A stretch of 31,396 bases of DNA from a virus. Each line of letters starts with the position of its first letter. Positions within the stretch are counted from its first letter, which is position 1. The notes beneath the pieces were generated by a model. It was given only the letters and a program-made list of their open reading frames with translations. It was not told where the DNA came from and did not search any database. This document shows, one piece after another, positions 22,503-30,949 of this stretch. A program made the translations under genes and the position numbers. Where the stretch lies: the IMG/VR virus record IMGVR_UViG_3300028743_000201, positions 1 through 31,396 of that record; one strand, written 5' to 3'.

Positions 22503-22826
22503 ATGTTCAAGGTTGTTTCCGAACCCACGTTTACCCATCCGGTCAAGGTCATGGTCCCCGTCGATGGCGGCCATGTCGAGCAGACCTTCAAGACCAAGTT
22601 CCGCGTATTACCGCTCGACGATGAGGATGCCGATGCCAACGAGCAAAGCGAGCGGGCCACCCTGCGCCGTGCGATCGTCTCGATGTCCGATCTGACTGGC
22701 GATGATGATCAGCCGGTCGAATATTCCGATGGCCTGCGCGACCAGCTGATCGCCGTGCCCTATGTCCGGATCGCACTGATGCGAGCCTACATCTCGGCAG
22801 TAGCCAAGGCTCGCGTGGGAAACTGA
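22503..22826 (+). CDS. Tail assembly chaperone, short (G-like) form
   Basis: A 107-residue acidic protein, MFKVVSEPTFTHPVKVMVPVDGGHVEQTF, followed by charged helical segments (LDDEDADANEQSE). It stops at TGA 22824-22826. Small chaperones just upstream of the tape measure coat it during tail assembly; most siphophages produce a second, longer form by frameshift, and the signals for that are present here. Confidence 0.82.
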   Translation: MFKVVSEPTFTHPVKVMVPVDGGHVEQTFKTKFRVLPLDDEDADANEQSERATLRRAIVSMSDLTGDDDQPVEYSDGLRDQLIAVPYVRIALMRAYISAVAKARVGN

Positions 22827-23185
22827 AACTCGCCGCTCGCCACTGGGCGGGCGGCGGCAAGCGCGATTATTCGAATGCCGCGAAGGAGGCCCGCGAATTT
22901 GGCATCCCCGAGGAAGTCGTTGCCCGCCTTGAAGTCAGCGATCGCAGCGATGACTTGGAGGTTTGGCCCGAAAACTGGCCCTCGGTTTTGGCTTTCCTCG
23001 CGGTATCGACCCAGTGGCGGATGATCGGGCGGGCGGATGGATCGACCTATTGGCAAGGCCTTGATTATGCCGCCGTCGCCGCCCGCCTCGCTGGCACTGG
23101 CCTATCGCAAGAGTTGTGGGGCGATCTGGCCATTATGGAGGCAGCGGCCCGCAATCGTCTCAATGGCATCATGGAAAACGACTGA
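22503..23185 (+). CDS. Tail assembly chaperone, -1 frameshift extended (G-T) form
   Basis: Frame -1 stays open from before the short form's stop to 23185 and encodes a DUF1799-like tail (EVWPENWPSVLAFLAV, then STQWRMIGRADGSTYWQGLDYAAVAARL). The join is (22503-22823, 22823-23185), 227 residues in total. It has no credible start of its own (only TTG at 22955). The heptamer GGGAAAC and a hairpin mark the slip site. In lambda, gpG and gpGT both bind the tape measure during tail assembly. Confidence 0.87.
22817..22856 (+). promoter_or_regulatory. Programmed -1 frameshift signal
   Basis: G GGA AAC (22817-22823) has the X XXY YYZ form in the correct frame and lies directly before the TGA. Seven bases on, an 11-bp stem (22831-22841 with 22846-22856, one T-G pair) closes an ACTG loop. 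Heptamer, spacing and stem are all classical for -1 frameshifting. Confidence 0.9.
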
Positions 23186-26100
23186 TGGCGCTTAAAACCT
23201 CTCTTGTGATCACGGGCGACAGCGCATCAGCCACGACTGCACTGCGGCAGGTCGAAGCTGGCTTGGACGCAGTCGATGGCGCTGCCCAAACAACTGGGGC
23301 CACCATTAACAGTGCGATGATGGCTGCCGTGAGTGCGATTGCCCAGAATACGGGCACCACCAATCAGCTGATCGCTGCGATGATCGCTGGGACCAATGCA
23401 GCACGACAAAAAGCTGATGCCGTTGATGAGGTCGCTCGGGCCATGCGTGCAGCGGCACAAGCAGCCAATGATAATGCCAGGGCAGATGCCGCTCTGACCC
23501 AGCAGGCGTCATCATTGCGCGCGGCGATCGACCCGATGTATGCGGCCCAGCAGCGTTTCAATCAGCAAATGGACGTTGCCGAAGAGCTGCTAAAGGCGGG
23601 CGCGATTGCCGAGCGCGAATATGCGGCCGCCATTGCTGTGGCTCGCCAGCAGTTGCAGGATCATGCGCGCGCTGTCGCAGGCAATGGCACGGCAGTTGAT
23701 CAGGCGGCGGGAAAAAATAAGCAGGCCGCTGCCGGTTACATCAACCTAGGCCGCCAGATGCAAGACGTCGCTGTGATGGCACAGGGCGGGATGAGCCTCG
23801 GCTCGATCATCTCCACCCAAGGTGGCCAGATTGCCGATGCTGTCCAGCAGATGGGCGGGCGGTTTTCGGGGCTTGCTTCGTTTCTGGCTGGGCCGTGGGG
23901 TGCTGCGGTTATCGTTGGCACAAGCCTGCTTGCCAATTTTGCTTCCGGTTTGCTGCACACTGGCGAGGCCGCCGAGGATGAGCTGGGAAAGTTGAAGAAA
24001 AACGCCCAGCAGACTGATGCCACGCGCCGCGCTAAGGAGATCTTCGCAAAATCCGAAGATGGCGTGCGCAATGCGATCCTTGATCAGAAAGAGGCGCTGG
24101 ATAAGCAGGTTAAGTCTCTGCGATCTGCGGCGCAACAGGCCTTGGAAACTGCGAATGCGAACTATGCCAATGAAATGAAAATTCGGAATGCGACCAAGGC
24201 CATGCTGGAACAGGCCTTGGCGCAAGAAGCCATTGCGGCCAAGAATGTCTCAAAAGGCGGTGATGGCACTGTCGGCGGCGATGAAGCTGCATTCGGCGCC
24301 CTGCAAGGCACTAGCAAGCGCACCCAGCTGCTAACGGAACAACTCAAGCAACAGAATGCGGCGCTGGCGGCTGCGGCGAGCAGCCGCACGACTGCCCAGA
24401 GCCTTTACGATGTAGAGGAGGGCAAGAAGGCTGCTGATCCGCTTGAGGCGATCAAAAAGAAGTATGAAGGGTCAGGCGGCCTGATCGAGCAGGCGCGCCA
24501 ACGCGCAGTGGCCGAAGGTCTTGTGGGGGCCGCGTTGCAGCAACAGGTCGCAGAAATTTCCAAGCAGGAAAAGGCCGAAGAGGATGCGGCAAGGAAGCGC
24601 CGCAAGAAGCCTAATGACCCTACCGCCTCCGCCATAAAATTGGAAGATGGCGCCGAGCAACGCCTTGCGAAGCTAGCCAACCAGTATGCCGATCTGCCGA
24701 GCGGTGTGCAGAAGGCCAATGCCGCGCTGCTGGATTTGAACGCCATCCAGAAGGAGATTACCGAGCGCGCTGCGAAAAAGGGCGGCGGGGTCATCAATGT
24801 GGCCAAGTGGCTGGGCGATATCCAGACGGTGCGTGATGCCATCAATCAGCAGATGACCAAGCCGTTTGAGGATTACATCAAAAAAGGCGCGGAGGCGGCG
24901 CAGGTCAATAAGCTGGCCGCCGCCGGGCGCGAGGATGAAGCGGCGGCCTTGCAGGTGATTTTTGGCCTGCAGGAGAAGATGAACCCGCTCTCGGCCGAGC
25001 AGACCGAACAGGTGCTCAAGACCGTGCAGGCCCAGCGCGAGCAGGCGCTTGTGCTGCGCGATCAGCGCGCGCTGATCCAAGCCAATGTGCAGGCGGTGAC
25101 ATCGATGCGCACTGCCTTGCAGGATACGGTGGCCAATGCGCTCAAGGGCCGCATGTCCGCCGCCAATGTGCTGGCCTCGATCGGCAATAGCTATGTCAAC
25201 ATCATGTCGCAGCGGATCACCGAGAGCCTGTTTGGCGATGCCCTGCGCTCGCTGGAAAGCCAGGCGGGCGATGGCTTCCAATCGGCGATGGGCCGCGCCT
25301 CAACCAATGTGACCAGTTTTGCGGATGCGGTGCTGGCTGCGACGGCCAAGATCAACGGCGCGCCGGTGTCCGCTGGCGCGGCGGCATCGGTGGGCAAGGT
25401 GGTGGAAACCGCCGAGGGCGGCATTCCGGTAAATTACAATGTGCCCGCCAATGATAACCAAGAGATCGCCGTTACTGCGAAGCCCAAGACCAATGTGTCG
25501 GGCGCCGGTGGCGTGGTAACCAGCCTACTTTCAACAGCAATGCGCGGCCTTGGCATCAGTGTTGGTCAAGGGCTGCAAGATAAGCTGCTGCCAGTGTTCA
25601 CCCGCCTTGAAAAGCGCCTACCCGATGCACTGCAGGGCGCCTTCACGGGCAATACCGCCTCCAAGCTGATCCTTGGCAGTGGATCTAGCAGTGTAGGGTC
25701 CAGTGTTGGTGGCGCTATCGGTCAAAAGATGGGTGAGAAATTCCTTTCTAAGGGCCTTGAGACTATTGCGTCGGGCCTTGGACAGTTTGCTGGTCCGCTG
25801 GGGTCTGTGCTGGGTGGTGTGGTCGGCGGCATGCTGGGCGACCTGTTTACCCCCACGAAGGCGGGCACGACCGTCATCACCAGCACCAGCAAGGATGCAT
25901 CGACCACGGCCAGCACCAGCGAGGTGCAGGCGGGCCTGTCGAATATTTCGACATCGATCCAATCCTCGCTCGATGCCATCGCCTCCAAATTTTCGACTAC
26001 AGTGGGCGATTTCTCGGTCAGTATTGGCCAGTATAAGGATTATTTCCGCGTATCGGCTTCCGGCAGTTCGCATGTCGGTGACAAATATTATCCGAACGGT

Positions 26101-26916
26101 GCCGGTTCAGACATCCTCTACGATGGCACGGACACCGCCGCCGCCGTGATGATCGCCATTCAAAACGCGATTGCGGATGGAGCGATCAGAGGCCTCTCAT
26201 CGGCTGTTCAGAAGGCTCTGGCCAGCAGCTCAAATATCGAGCGCGCGGTGGCCGAGGCGCTCAAAGTGCAGGAGGTCGAGCTGGCCATCGGCGGGCTGGG
26301 CGCGACCATGGAAAAATCGTTCAAGGATCTGGACGCCAAGGCGGCCGAGCGTGTGCGCATCGCCAAGGACTATGGCTTTGACCTGCTCAAGGTTGAGCAG
26401 GTGAATGCCGAGAAGCGCCTGGCCCTGCAGAAGAGCCTACTCAAGGAGCAGGTTGGCAGCCTGCAAGACCTCATCACCGAGATGACCAGCGGGTCACTGT
26501 TTGAGGGCAGTCTTGTTGATCAGCGTGCTGCGATCCTAGCGAAGATTGATGCGGCCAAGGCGGATGTTGCGGCAGGCAAGGATGGCGCGGGCGATGCGCT
26601 TGCCAAGTTGCTAGAGCAGCTCAACACGGTGAGCCGCGATGCCTATGGCACCACCGGCAATTTCGCGACCGACCGCACACTGATCTCTGACACCGCGCGC
26701 GATGCCATCGCCTCGGCCAATGCTGCCATCCAGGCGGCGGCAGATGCGGCAGCTGCAACGATGACGGCCAGCGATACGACTGCCACTCAACTGGATGAGG
26801 CCAATGACCAGCTAGCCAAGATCGCTAGCGCGCTGGGCCTCTCGCTCGACTATCTCAAGGCCATTGCCGCCAATGGCAATATTGCCTCCAGCCTCAAAGA
26901 TGCGGCGGGCTATTGA
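23185..26916 (+). CDS. Tail tape measure protein
   Basis: A 1243-residue protein, by far the longest in the window. Its first 200 residues are Ala/Gln-rich coiled coil (LVITGDSASATTALRQVEAG, then repeated AAQ helices). A conserved hydrophobic segment follows (FLAGPWGAAVIVGTSLLANFASGL, about 230-253) and more coiled coil (about 265-560). A Gly/Ser-rich hydrophobic zone lies at about 830-895 (SVGGAIGQKMGEKF, GSVLGGVVGGMLGDLF). Further helices end the protein. The tape measure sets tail length and is ejected ahead of DNA. ATG 23185 overlaps the frameshift product's stop by one base (TGATG). Confidence 0.93.
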   Translation: MALKTSLVITGDSASATTALRQVEAGLDAVDGAAQTTGATINSAMMAAVSAIAQNTGTTNQLIAAMIAGTNAARQKADAVDEVARAMRAAAQAANDNARADAALTQQASSLRAAIDPMYAAQQRFNQQMDVAEELLKAGAIAEREYAAAIAVARQQLQDHARAVAGNGTAVDQAAGKNKQAAAGYINLGRQMQDVAVMAQGGMSLGSIISTQGGQIADAVQQMGGRFSGLASFLAGPWGAAVIVGTSLLANFASGLLHTGEAAEDELGKLKKNAQQTDATRRAKEIFAKSEDGVRNAILDQKEALDKQVKSLRSAAQQALETANANYANEMKIRNATKAMLEQALAQEAIAAKNVSKGGDGTVGGDEAAFGALQGTSKRTQLLTEQLKQQNAALAAAASSRTTAQSLYDVEEGKKAADPLEAIKKKYEGSGGLIEQARQRAVAEGLVGAALQQQVAEISKQEKAEEDAARKRRKKPNDPTASAIKLEDGAEQRLAKLANQYADLPSGVQKANAALLDLNAIQKEITERAAKKGGGVINVAKWLGDIQTVRDAINQQMTKPFEDYIKKGAEAAQVNKLAAAGREDEAAALQVIFGLQEKMNPLSAEQTEQVLKTVQAQREQALVLRDQRALIQANVQAVTSMRTALQDTVANALKGRMSAANVLASIGNSYVNIMSQRITESLFGDALRSLESQAGDGFQSAMGRASTNVTSFADAVLAATAKINGAPVSAGAAASVGKVVETAEGGIPVNYNVPANDNQEIAVTAKPKTNVSGAGGVVTSLLSTAMRGLGISVGQGLQDKLLPVFTRLEKRLPDALQGAFTGNTASKLILGSGSSSVGSSVGGAIGQKMGEKFLSKGLETIASGLGQFAGPLGSVLGGVVGGMLGDLFTPTKAGTTVITSTSKDASTTASTSEVQAGLSNISTSIQSSLDAIASKFSTTVGDFSVSIGQYKDYFRVSASGSSHVGDKYYPNGAGSDILYDGTDTAAAVMIAIQNAIADGAIRGLSSAVQKALASSSNIERAVAEALKVQEVELAIGGLGATMEKSFKDLDAKAAERVRIAKDYGFDLLKVEQVNAEKRLALQKSLLKEQVGSLQDLITEMTSGSLFEGSLVDQRAAILAKIDAAKADVAAGKDGAGDALAKLLEQLNTVSRDAYGTTGNFATDRTLISDTARDAIASANAAIQAAADAAAATMTASDTTATQLDEANDQLAKIASALGLSLDYLKAIAANGNIASSLKDAAGY

Positions 26917-29036
26917 TGGCGGCGCGCGTCATCCTGATCGATGTGGCGCCGCGCAATGCGGCCACGGGCGCGGCTGTGGCGCTGCGCCTCGCAGGCGGCG
27001 GGGCCGATGCGCCCTATTATTATGGCGGGCAGCATTATCGTGCAGGCATCACCGCGCAGCCAGCCTTTCAGTGCGCTATCAATTTCGATGGCGGCGATTT
27101 TGGCACTGGAGGTGTGCCGCAGGCGGCAGAGTTGAGCTGGTCGCCCAGCTCCAAGGCTGATCTCGCGGCAGCGGCGGGCTATTTCTGGGTTGATGCGCCG
27201 ATCACGGTGCGGATCGGCGAGGAGAGCGCAGTTGGCACGCTGCCACCTGTGCGCCTGACCGGCAAGGTGCTGTCGGCTACGGTGGATGGTGCCGCGCTGA
27301 AGCTGGTATTGTCTGATCCTGCCGCTGATCTTAAAAAGCCACTGCTGAGCGCGCGCTATGGCGGCACAGGTGGGCTGGATGGCCCAGCCGAGTGGGATGG
27401 CAAGATTAAGCGACGCGTGTGGGGGCGGATCTGGAATCTGGCCGGGATCTGCATCGATAAGGCCAACAACATCTATTCCTACGCCGATCCATCGCGCCCG
27501 CTCCAGAGCATTGATGCCGTGCGTGATAAGGGCGCACCCGCCGCTACGCTCACCATGCAGGCATGGGCGGGCAGTGCTGCGGCGACCTTTACTGCTTTAC
27601 AGGCCGCTGCAGCACCGCAGGGTGGCGGGGTAGTTTGCCCATCCATCGCCTGCGTCAAATGGTGGACCCAGCCTGCCGGAGATCTGACGGCGGACCTGCG
27701 CGGCGAGATCGGTGGGGCCTATGTCGAGACCACGGCTGAGATCGTCGAGCGTATCGTGCAGGCAGGCCCTGCGACGCCCTTTGCCACTGGCACCGTGGCA
27801 GCGGCGCGCGTGGCGCGACCGGCGCCGGTCGGCTATGTGGCCGAGGACGAATACACGACGGCTGCCAGCGTCATCGATACGCTGCTGGGCAATAGCTCGC
27901 TGCTGTGGCTGCTCGATGCCAATGGACAGATCGTGCTGCGTGAATGGGCCTGGGGTGCATCAATAGCCGTGGCAATTAGTCTGTCGGTTAGCCGTAAGGA
28001 GACCTTCAAGCCGGTTGTTACGCGTAAGGTTGGCTATCGCAAAAACCAGACCAAAGCTGCACGCGGCGATCTGGCGGCGATTGTGCTGGTCAATGATGTC
28101 GCATTTTCCGATGGCGGATCGCTGGTTTCGGCTATCGATGATGCTGCCACGACTGCGACTTGGGCCTACGTGACCGGATCGGGCAAGCCTGCGGATAACG
28201 CTGATGTGACCGGCACTCATACCGCCGCCGCGATCACTGGGCAGGCCGCAACAGCGACGAGCAGCGATTTTTCGGTGATTACGGGCGTGACCAAGCCTGA
28301 GGCCAACGCCGATGTCACCAGCCTGATTACGGGCGCAGGCACTATCTCCATTAACGCCGCCTATACCGGGGCCATCACTGATGCCCTACCGCGCACCCAG
28401 CCGTATGCGCTCATGCGGCAGGGCACCGATGTCACCTCATCATCCTCGTGGTCGGTAGCGGTGATGTCTGGCACAATGGCAGCCAGCATAGGAGCGGGCA
28501 CCGGGGTTTTGAGCATCAATGCTAGCGGGGGCACACTCACCAGTGGGCGGGTGCGGATCACGGCCACCTATGGCATGATTAGTCGATCCAGCGACGTAGT
28601 GATCACGATCAATACTGCTGCTGCGCCTAATACTGGCATCTCCGGTGGCACGGCGGCTACCGGAGCCACCAATGGATCAACGTCATCGACCACTATGGTG
28701 CCAGTTGGAGACACGCTGACCGTAATCGTCGGGCCATCGGGCAATGTAGCGCTGTCGGCTTATTATAATTTCACCACCAGTGCTGTTAGCGGGAGCTACG
28801 CGGTAAAAGCGCAGTGGTATCGTTGGAATGGGGCCGCGTATGTAGCTATCGGATCCGCGATCACATCCAGCGCCAACTATACCCCATCGGCAGGTGACTC
28901 GGGCAATGGCGCCTGCAATTATTCAGACACGGGCCTGACAGCGGGCAGCGTCCAAAAATATCAGCTCTTCATGGCCAATTCATCCGGGACCGTCCCCCGG
29001 ACGATCAGCGGCGACTGCGCTGCGGTAGGGAGCTAA
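26916..29036 (+). CDS. Tail-tip/hub-like protein with C-terminal Ig-like repeats
   Basis: A 706-residue structural protein directly after the tape measure (TGATG overlap). The N-terminal 350 residues resemble a tail-hub domain (KVLSATVDGAALKLVLSD, then RRVWGRIWNLAGI and YTTAASVIDTLLGNSSLLWLLDANGQIVLREW). About residues 412-470 hold the phage host-specificity pattern TGSGKPADNADVT and VTKPEANADVT. The last 200 residues are Ser/Thr/Gly-rich beta repeats of Ig-like type. It probably forms the tail tip and contacts the cell surface. No enzymatic motif is seen. TTG at 26913 is an unlikely alternative start. Confidence 0.75.
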   Translation: MAARVILIDVAPRNAATGAAVALRLAGGGADAPYYYGGQHYRAGITAQPAFQCAINFDGGDFGTGGVPQAAELSWSPSSKADLAAAAGYFWVDAPITVRIGEESAVGTLPPVRLTGKVLSATVDGAALKLVLSDPAADLKKPLLSARYGGTGGLDGPAEWDGKIKRRVWGRIWNLAGICIDKANNIYSYADPSRPLQSIDAVRDKGAPAATLTMQAWAGSAAATFTALQAAAAPQGGGVVCPSIACVKWWTQPAGDLTADLRGEIGGAYVETTAEIVERIVQAGPATPFATGTVAAARVARPAPVGYVAEDEYTTAASVIDTLLGNSSLLWLLDANGQIVLREWAWGASIAVAISLSVSRKETFKPVVTRKVGYRKNQTKAARGDLAAIVLVNDVAFSDGGSLVSAIDDAATTATWAYVTGSGKPADNADVTGTHTAAAITGQAATATSSDFSVITGVTKPEANADVTSLITGAGTISINAAYTGAITDALPRTQPYALMRQGTDVTSSSSWSVAVMSGTMAASIGAGTGVLSINASGGTLTSGRVRITATYGMISRSSDVVITINTAAAPNTGISGGTAATGATNGSTSSTTMVPVGDTLTVIVGPSGNVALSAYYNFTTSAVSGSYAVKAQWYRWNGAAYVAIGSAITSSANYTPSAGDSGNGACNYSDTGLTAGSVQKYQLFMANSSGTVPRTISGDCAAVGS

Positions 29037-29038
29037 CG

Positions 29039-29425
29039 ATGGCGATGGCTGAATTTTTCTTTCTGAATGGGGCATTCCACCATGTCGATGGTCCGCTGCC
29101 TAAGGGTGCCCAGCGTGTGCCGCGTATGCCCGAGGTGGGCGAGGCCTGGGATATTAAGGCGCAAGATTTCGTGCGCGACGATGTGGCGATAGCGCACCAC
29201 GCCTTGCCCGCCGATCACATCGCCCGCGCACATGCGATCAAGGCGATCGAGGCGGTGCTGATCCTGTCCGGCGTGCCGCTGACCCATGGATTGATTGTAG
29301 AGGAGGCTGCGGCACTGGGGATCGATCCTCCTGCGCTCGCCGCCGCCGTCCACGCTCAAGGCGAGGCTATGCGCCGCGCCGAGGTCAACCGCCGCACCGC
29401 CAAGGCCAGCGCCTCAAAGGAGTGA
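29039..29425 (+). CDS. Hypothetical tail-region protein
   Basis: A 128-residue protein starting two bases after the previous stop. The first 55 residues are beta-like (AEFFFLNGAFHHVDGPLPKGAQRVPRMPEVGEAWDIKAQDFVRDD), the rest helical and Ala-rich (AIKAIEAVLILSGVPLTHGLIVEEAAALGI), ending in a charged tail. Size and layout recall tail-fibre assembly-like or tip accessory proteins. No family named. A second ATG at 29045 is possible. Confidence 0.6.
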   Translation: MAMAEFFFLNGAFHHVDGPLPKGAQRVPRMPEVGEAWDIKAQDFVRDDVAIAHHALPADHIARAHAIKAIEAVLILSGVPLTHGLIVEEAAALGIDPPALAAAVHAQGEAMRRAEVNRRTAKASASKE

Positions 29426-29427
29426 CT

Positions 29428-29805
29428 ATGCAATATCTTTCCGACATCCCCGCCGCCCTATCTGCGATCAACACCTATCTGATCGCCAGCGCCGCCGCTC
29501 TGCCTGCCCCAGCCCGTGCCGCCATCGCGCGCTCCGCTGGGCAGGCCTCGCCGGTTGATACCATCGTGCAGACCGGCGAGTTGCTCTATGGGCTGGGCGA
29601 TGGCGGCACGGCTGAAACGCGCGCGCTGGCCGCGCGGCTGATCGAATTTGCTACCCGCTATGGCTGGCATGAACTGAGCGCCGATAGCCGGGGCGCGCGG
29701 ATCATGGCGGCCCTGCTGCGCGATCTGGGCGAGGATGCGCCCATCGGTGGCTGGCCTGATCCTGCCAGAGATCCGGCGCCGCGCGAGTTTTCGGTCGCCG
29801 CATGA
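29428..29805 (+). CDS. Hypothetical tail-region protein
   Basis: A 125-residue Ala-rich protein: MQYLSDIPAALSAINTYLIASAAALPAPARAAIARS, then TETRALAARLIEFATRYGWHELSADSRGARIMAAL. It is mostly helical. AAGGAG just ahead of the ATG (about 5 bases) supports the start. Overlaps the next gene by ATGA. No family is recognised; a structural role is inferred from position. Confidence 0.6.
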   Translation: MQYLSDIPAALSAINTYLIASAAALPAPARAAIARSAGQASPVDTIVQTGELLYGLGDGGTAETRALAARLIEFATRYGWHELSADSRGARIMAALLRDLGEDAPIGGWPDPARDPAPREFSVAA

Positions 29806-30170
29806 GCACGGTCGATCCTCTCTATGCCCAGTGGTTGATAGCTGAGACGCTGTGGGCGGTTTCGACCGATGCCACCTTAGCCGCGCGCTGGGGGGCGAGC
29901 GGGCAAACGACCGAGCGTGCCACGACCATTGCCAACAAGGCCGATGCTATAGCCGAGGCCGCACGGCAGGTTGCTTTCCTCGCCGGTGGCGGCCCGCTGG
30001 TGATCGACGAGCATCAACTGATCGGCGCATGGTGCGGCTATCTAGGGCAGGTAATCACCATCACCGGAGACCAGCTCGGCTATGATGCTGGCCTCGCGGT
30101 GTTTGTAATCGGGGTGCAGGATAATCCGACCACGGGCCTGTCCACCGTTAGCGTGATCCGGAGGCTCTGA
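29802..30170 (+). CDS. Hypothetical tail-region protein
   Basis: A 122-residue protein: helical first half (PLYAQWLIAETLWAVSTD, then TTIANKADAIAEAARQVAFLAGG), followed by a beta domain (VIDEHQLIGAWCGYLGQVITITGDQLGYDAGLAVFVIGVQDNPTTGLSTVSVIRRL). The second part looks like a small beta-barrel. It has no known family. ATGA and TGATG junctions tie it to both neighbours. Confidence 0.6.
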   Translation: MSTVDPLYAQWLIAETLWAVSTDATLAARWGASGQTTERATTIANKADAIAEAARQVAFLAGGGPLVIDEHQLIGAWCGYLGQVITITGDQLGYDAGLAVFVIGVQDNPTTGLSTVSVIRRL

Positions 30171-30940
30171 TGGCCAATATCCTCATTCTCTCGCCCATCT
30201 CGATCTCGGCCATTGCGGCGTCGCGTGGATCTGGCGTGGTAAACCTGCTGACCCGCTCGCCGAAAGAAGTTTGGATCGACAGCGCGGTCGGATCGGCCGC
30301 GACCATTGATATCGACCTCGGCGTGGCGCAGTCGATCGATACTGTGTTTCTGGGCTATGTCTCGCCGCCAGCCGCAGGGGCTGTCTGGACCATCACGGGC
30401 GGGCTGGCGGGCTATGCCGAGACCACGATCAAGGCCTCGGGCGCGCTGCGCGCCGTGGATAGCGCCAGCCGCGCGCCGAGCCGCACCCATGCCCTGTGGA
30501 CCGGAGGCGCTACCAGCGCCCGCTATATCCGCATCAGCGTGACCCAGCCCGCAGGCAGCACTGCGCTGTCGGCCGGAGTGGTGATGTTGGGCGCGGCATG
30601 GCGGCCGACGTTCAACATGGAATGGGGCGCGGGTCGCCGTGTGATCGACACTGGCAGCGCAACGTCGCTGCCCGATGGCGGATTTTCGACGGTGCTGGGC
30701 GCACGCAAGCGAGCATTCTCTTTCAGCTTGGGCGATCTCGCGACTGCCGAGGTCGATGCGCTCGAAGAACTGCTGCTCGATCTGGGAGAGACCTCTCCCG
30801 CGCTGCTGGTCGAGGACACCGATGCGATCGTGGGCCAGCGTGGGCGCATTCATTACGGCCTTTTCCAGGGGCTGAAAGCATTCGAGCGCCGCAATGCGTT
30901 GCAAACGCGCTGGGAGCTGAATTTCGAAGAGTGGATTTAG
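30170..30940 (+). CDS. Probable tail-tip protein, discoidin-like fold
   Basis: A 256-residue beta-rich protein. ATIDIDLGVAQSIDTVFLGYVSPPAAG, then YIRISVTQPAGSTALSAGVVMLGAA has the 'W..IDLG...I.tv.lg ... aRYiRI...' style of discoidin/galactose-binding-like domains. The C-terminal part (AFSFSLGDLATAEVDALEELLLDLGETSPALLVED, then ALQTRWELNFEEWI) resembles distal-tail type proteins that end in strands. It probably takes part in the tail tip. ATG at the TGATG junction. The fold is proposed by eye. Confidence 0.6.
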   Translation: MANILILSPISISAIAASRGSGVVNLLTRSPKEVWIDSAVGSAATIDIDLGVAQSIDTVFLGYVSPPAAGAVWTITGGLAGYAETTIKASGALRAVDSASRAPSRTHALWTGGATSARYIRISVTQPAGSTALSAGVVMLGAAWRPTFNMEWGAGRRVIDTGSATSLPDGGFSTVLGARKRAFSFSLGDLATAEVDALEELLLDLGETSPALLVEDTDAIVGQRGRIHYGLFQGLKAFERRNALQTRWELNFEEWI

Positions 30941-30949
30941 GAGGTAGCT

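Noticed and set aside
21324-22574. 416-codon minus-strand open frame over the tail tube gene
   Set aside because: High-GC shadow with His/Arg/Gly-biased composition; the plus-strand tail tube gene explains this stretch.
22955-23185. Separate gene starting at TTG 22955
   Set aside because: No ribosome site, and the frame is open much further upstream to the slippery heptamer, so it is the frameshift extension.
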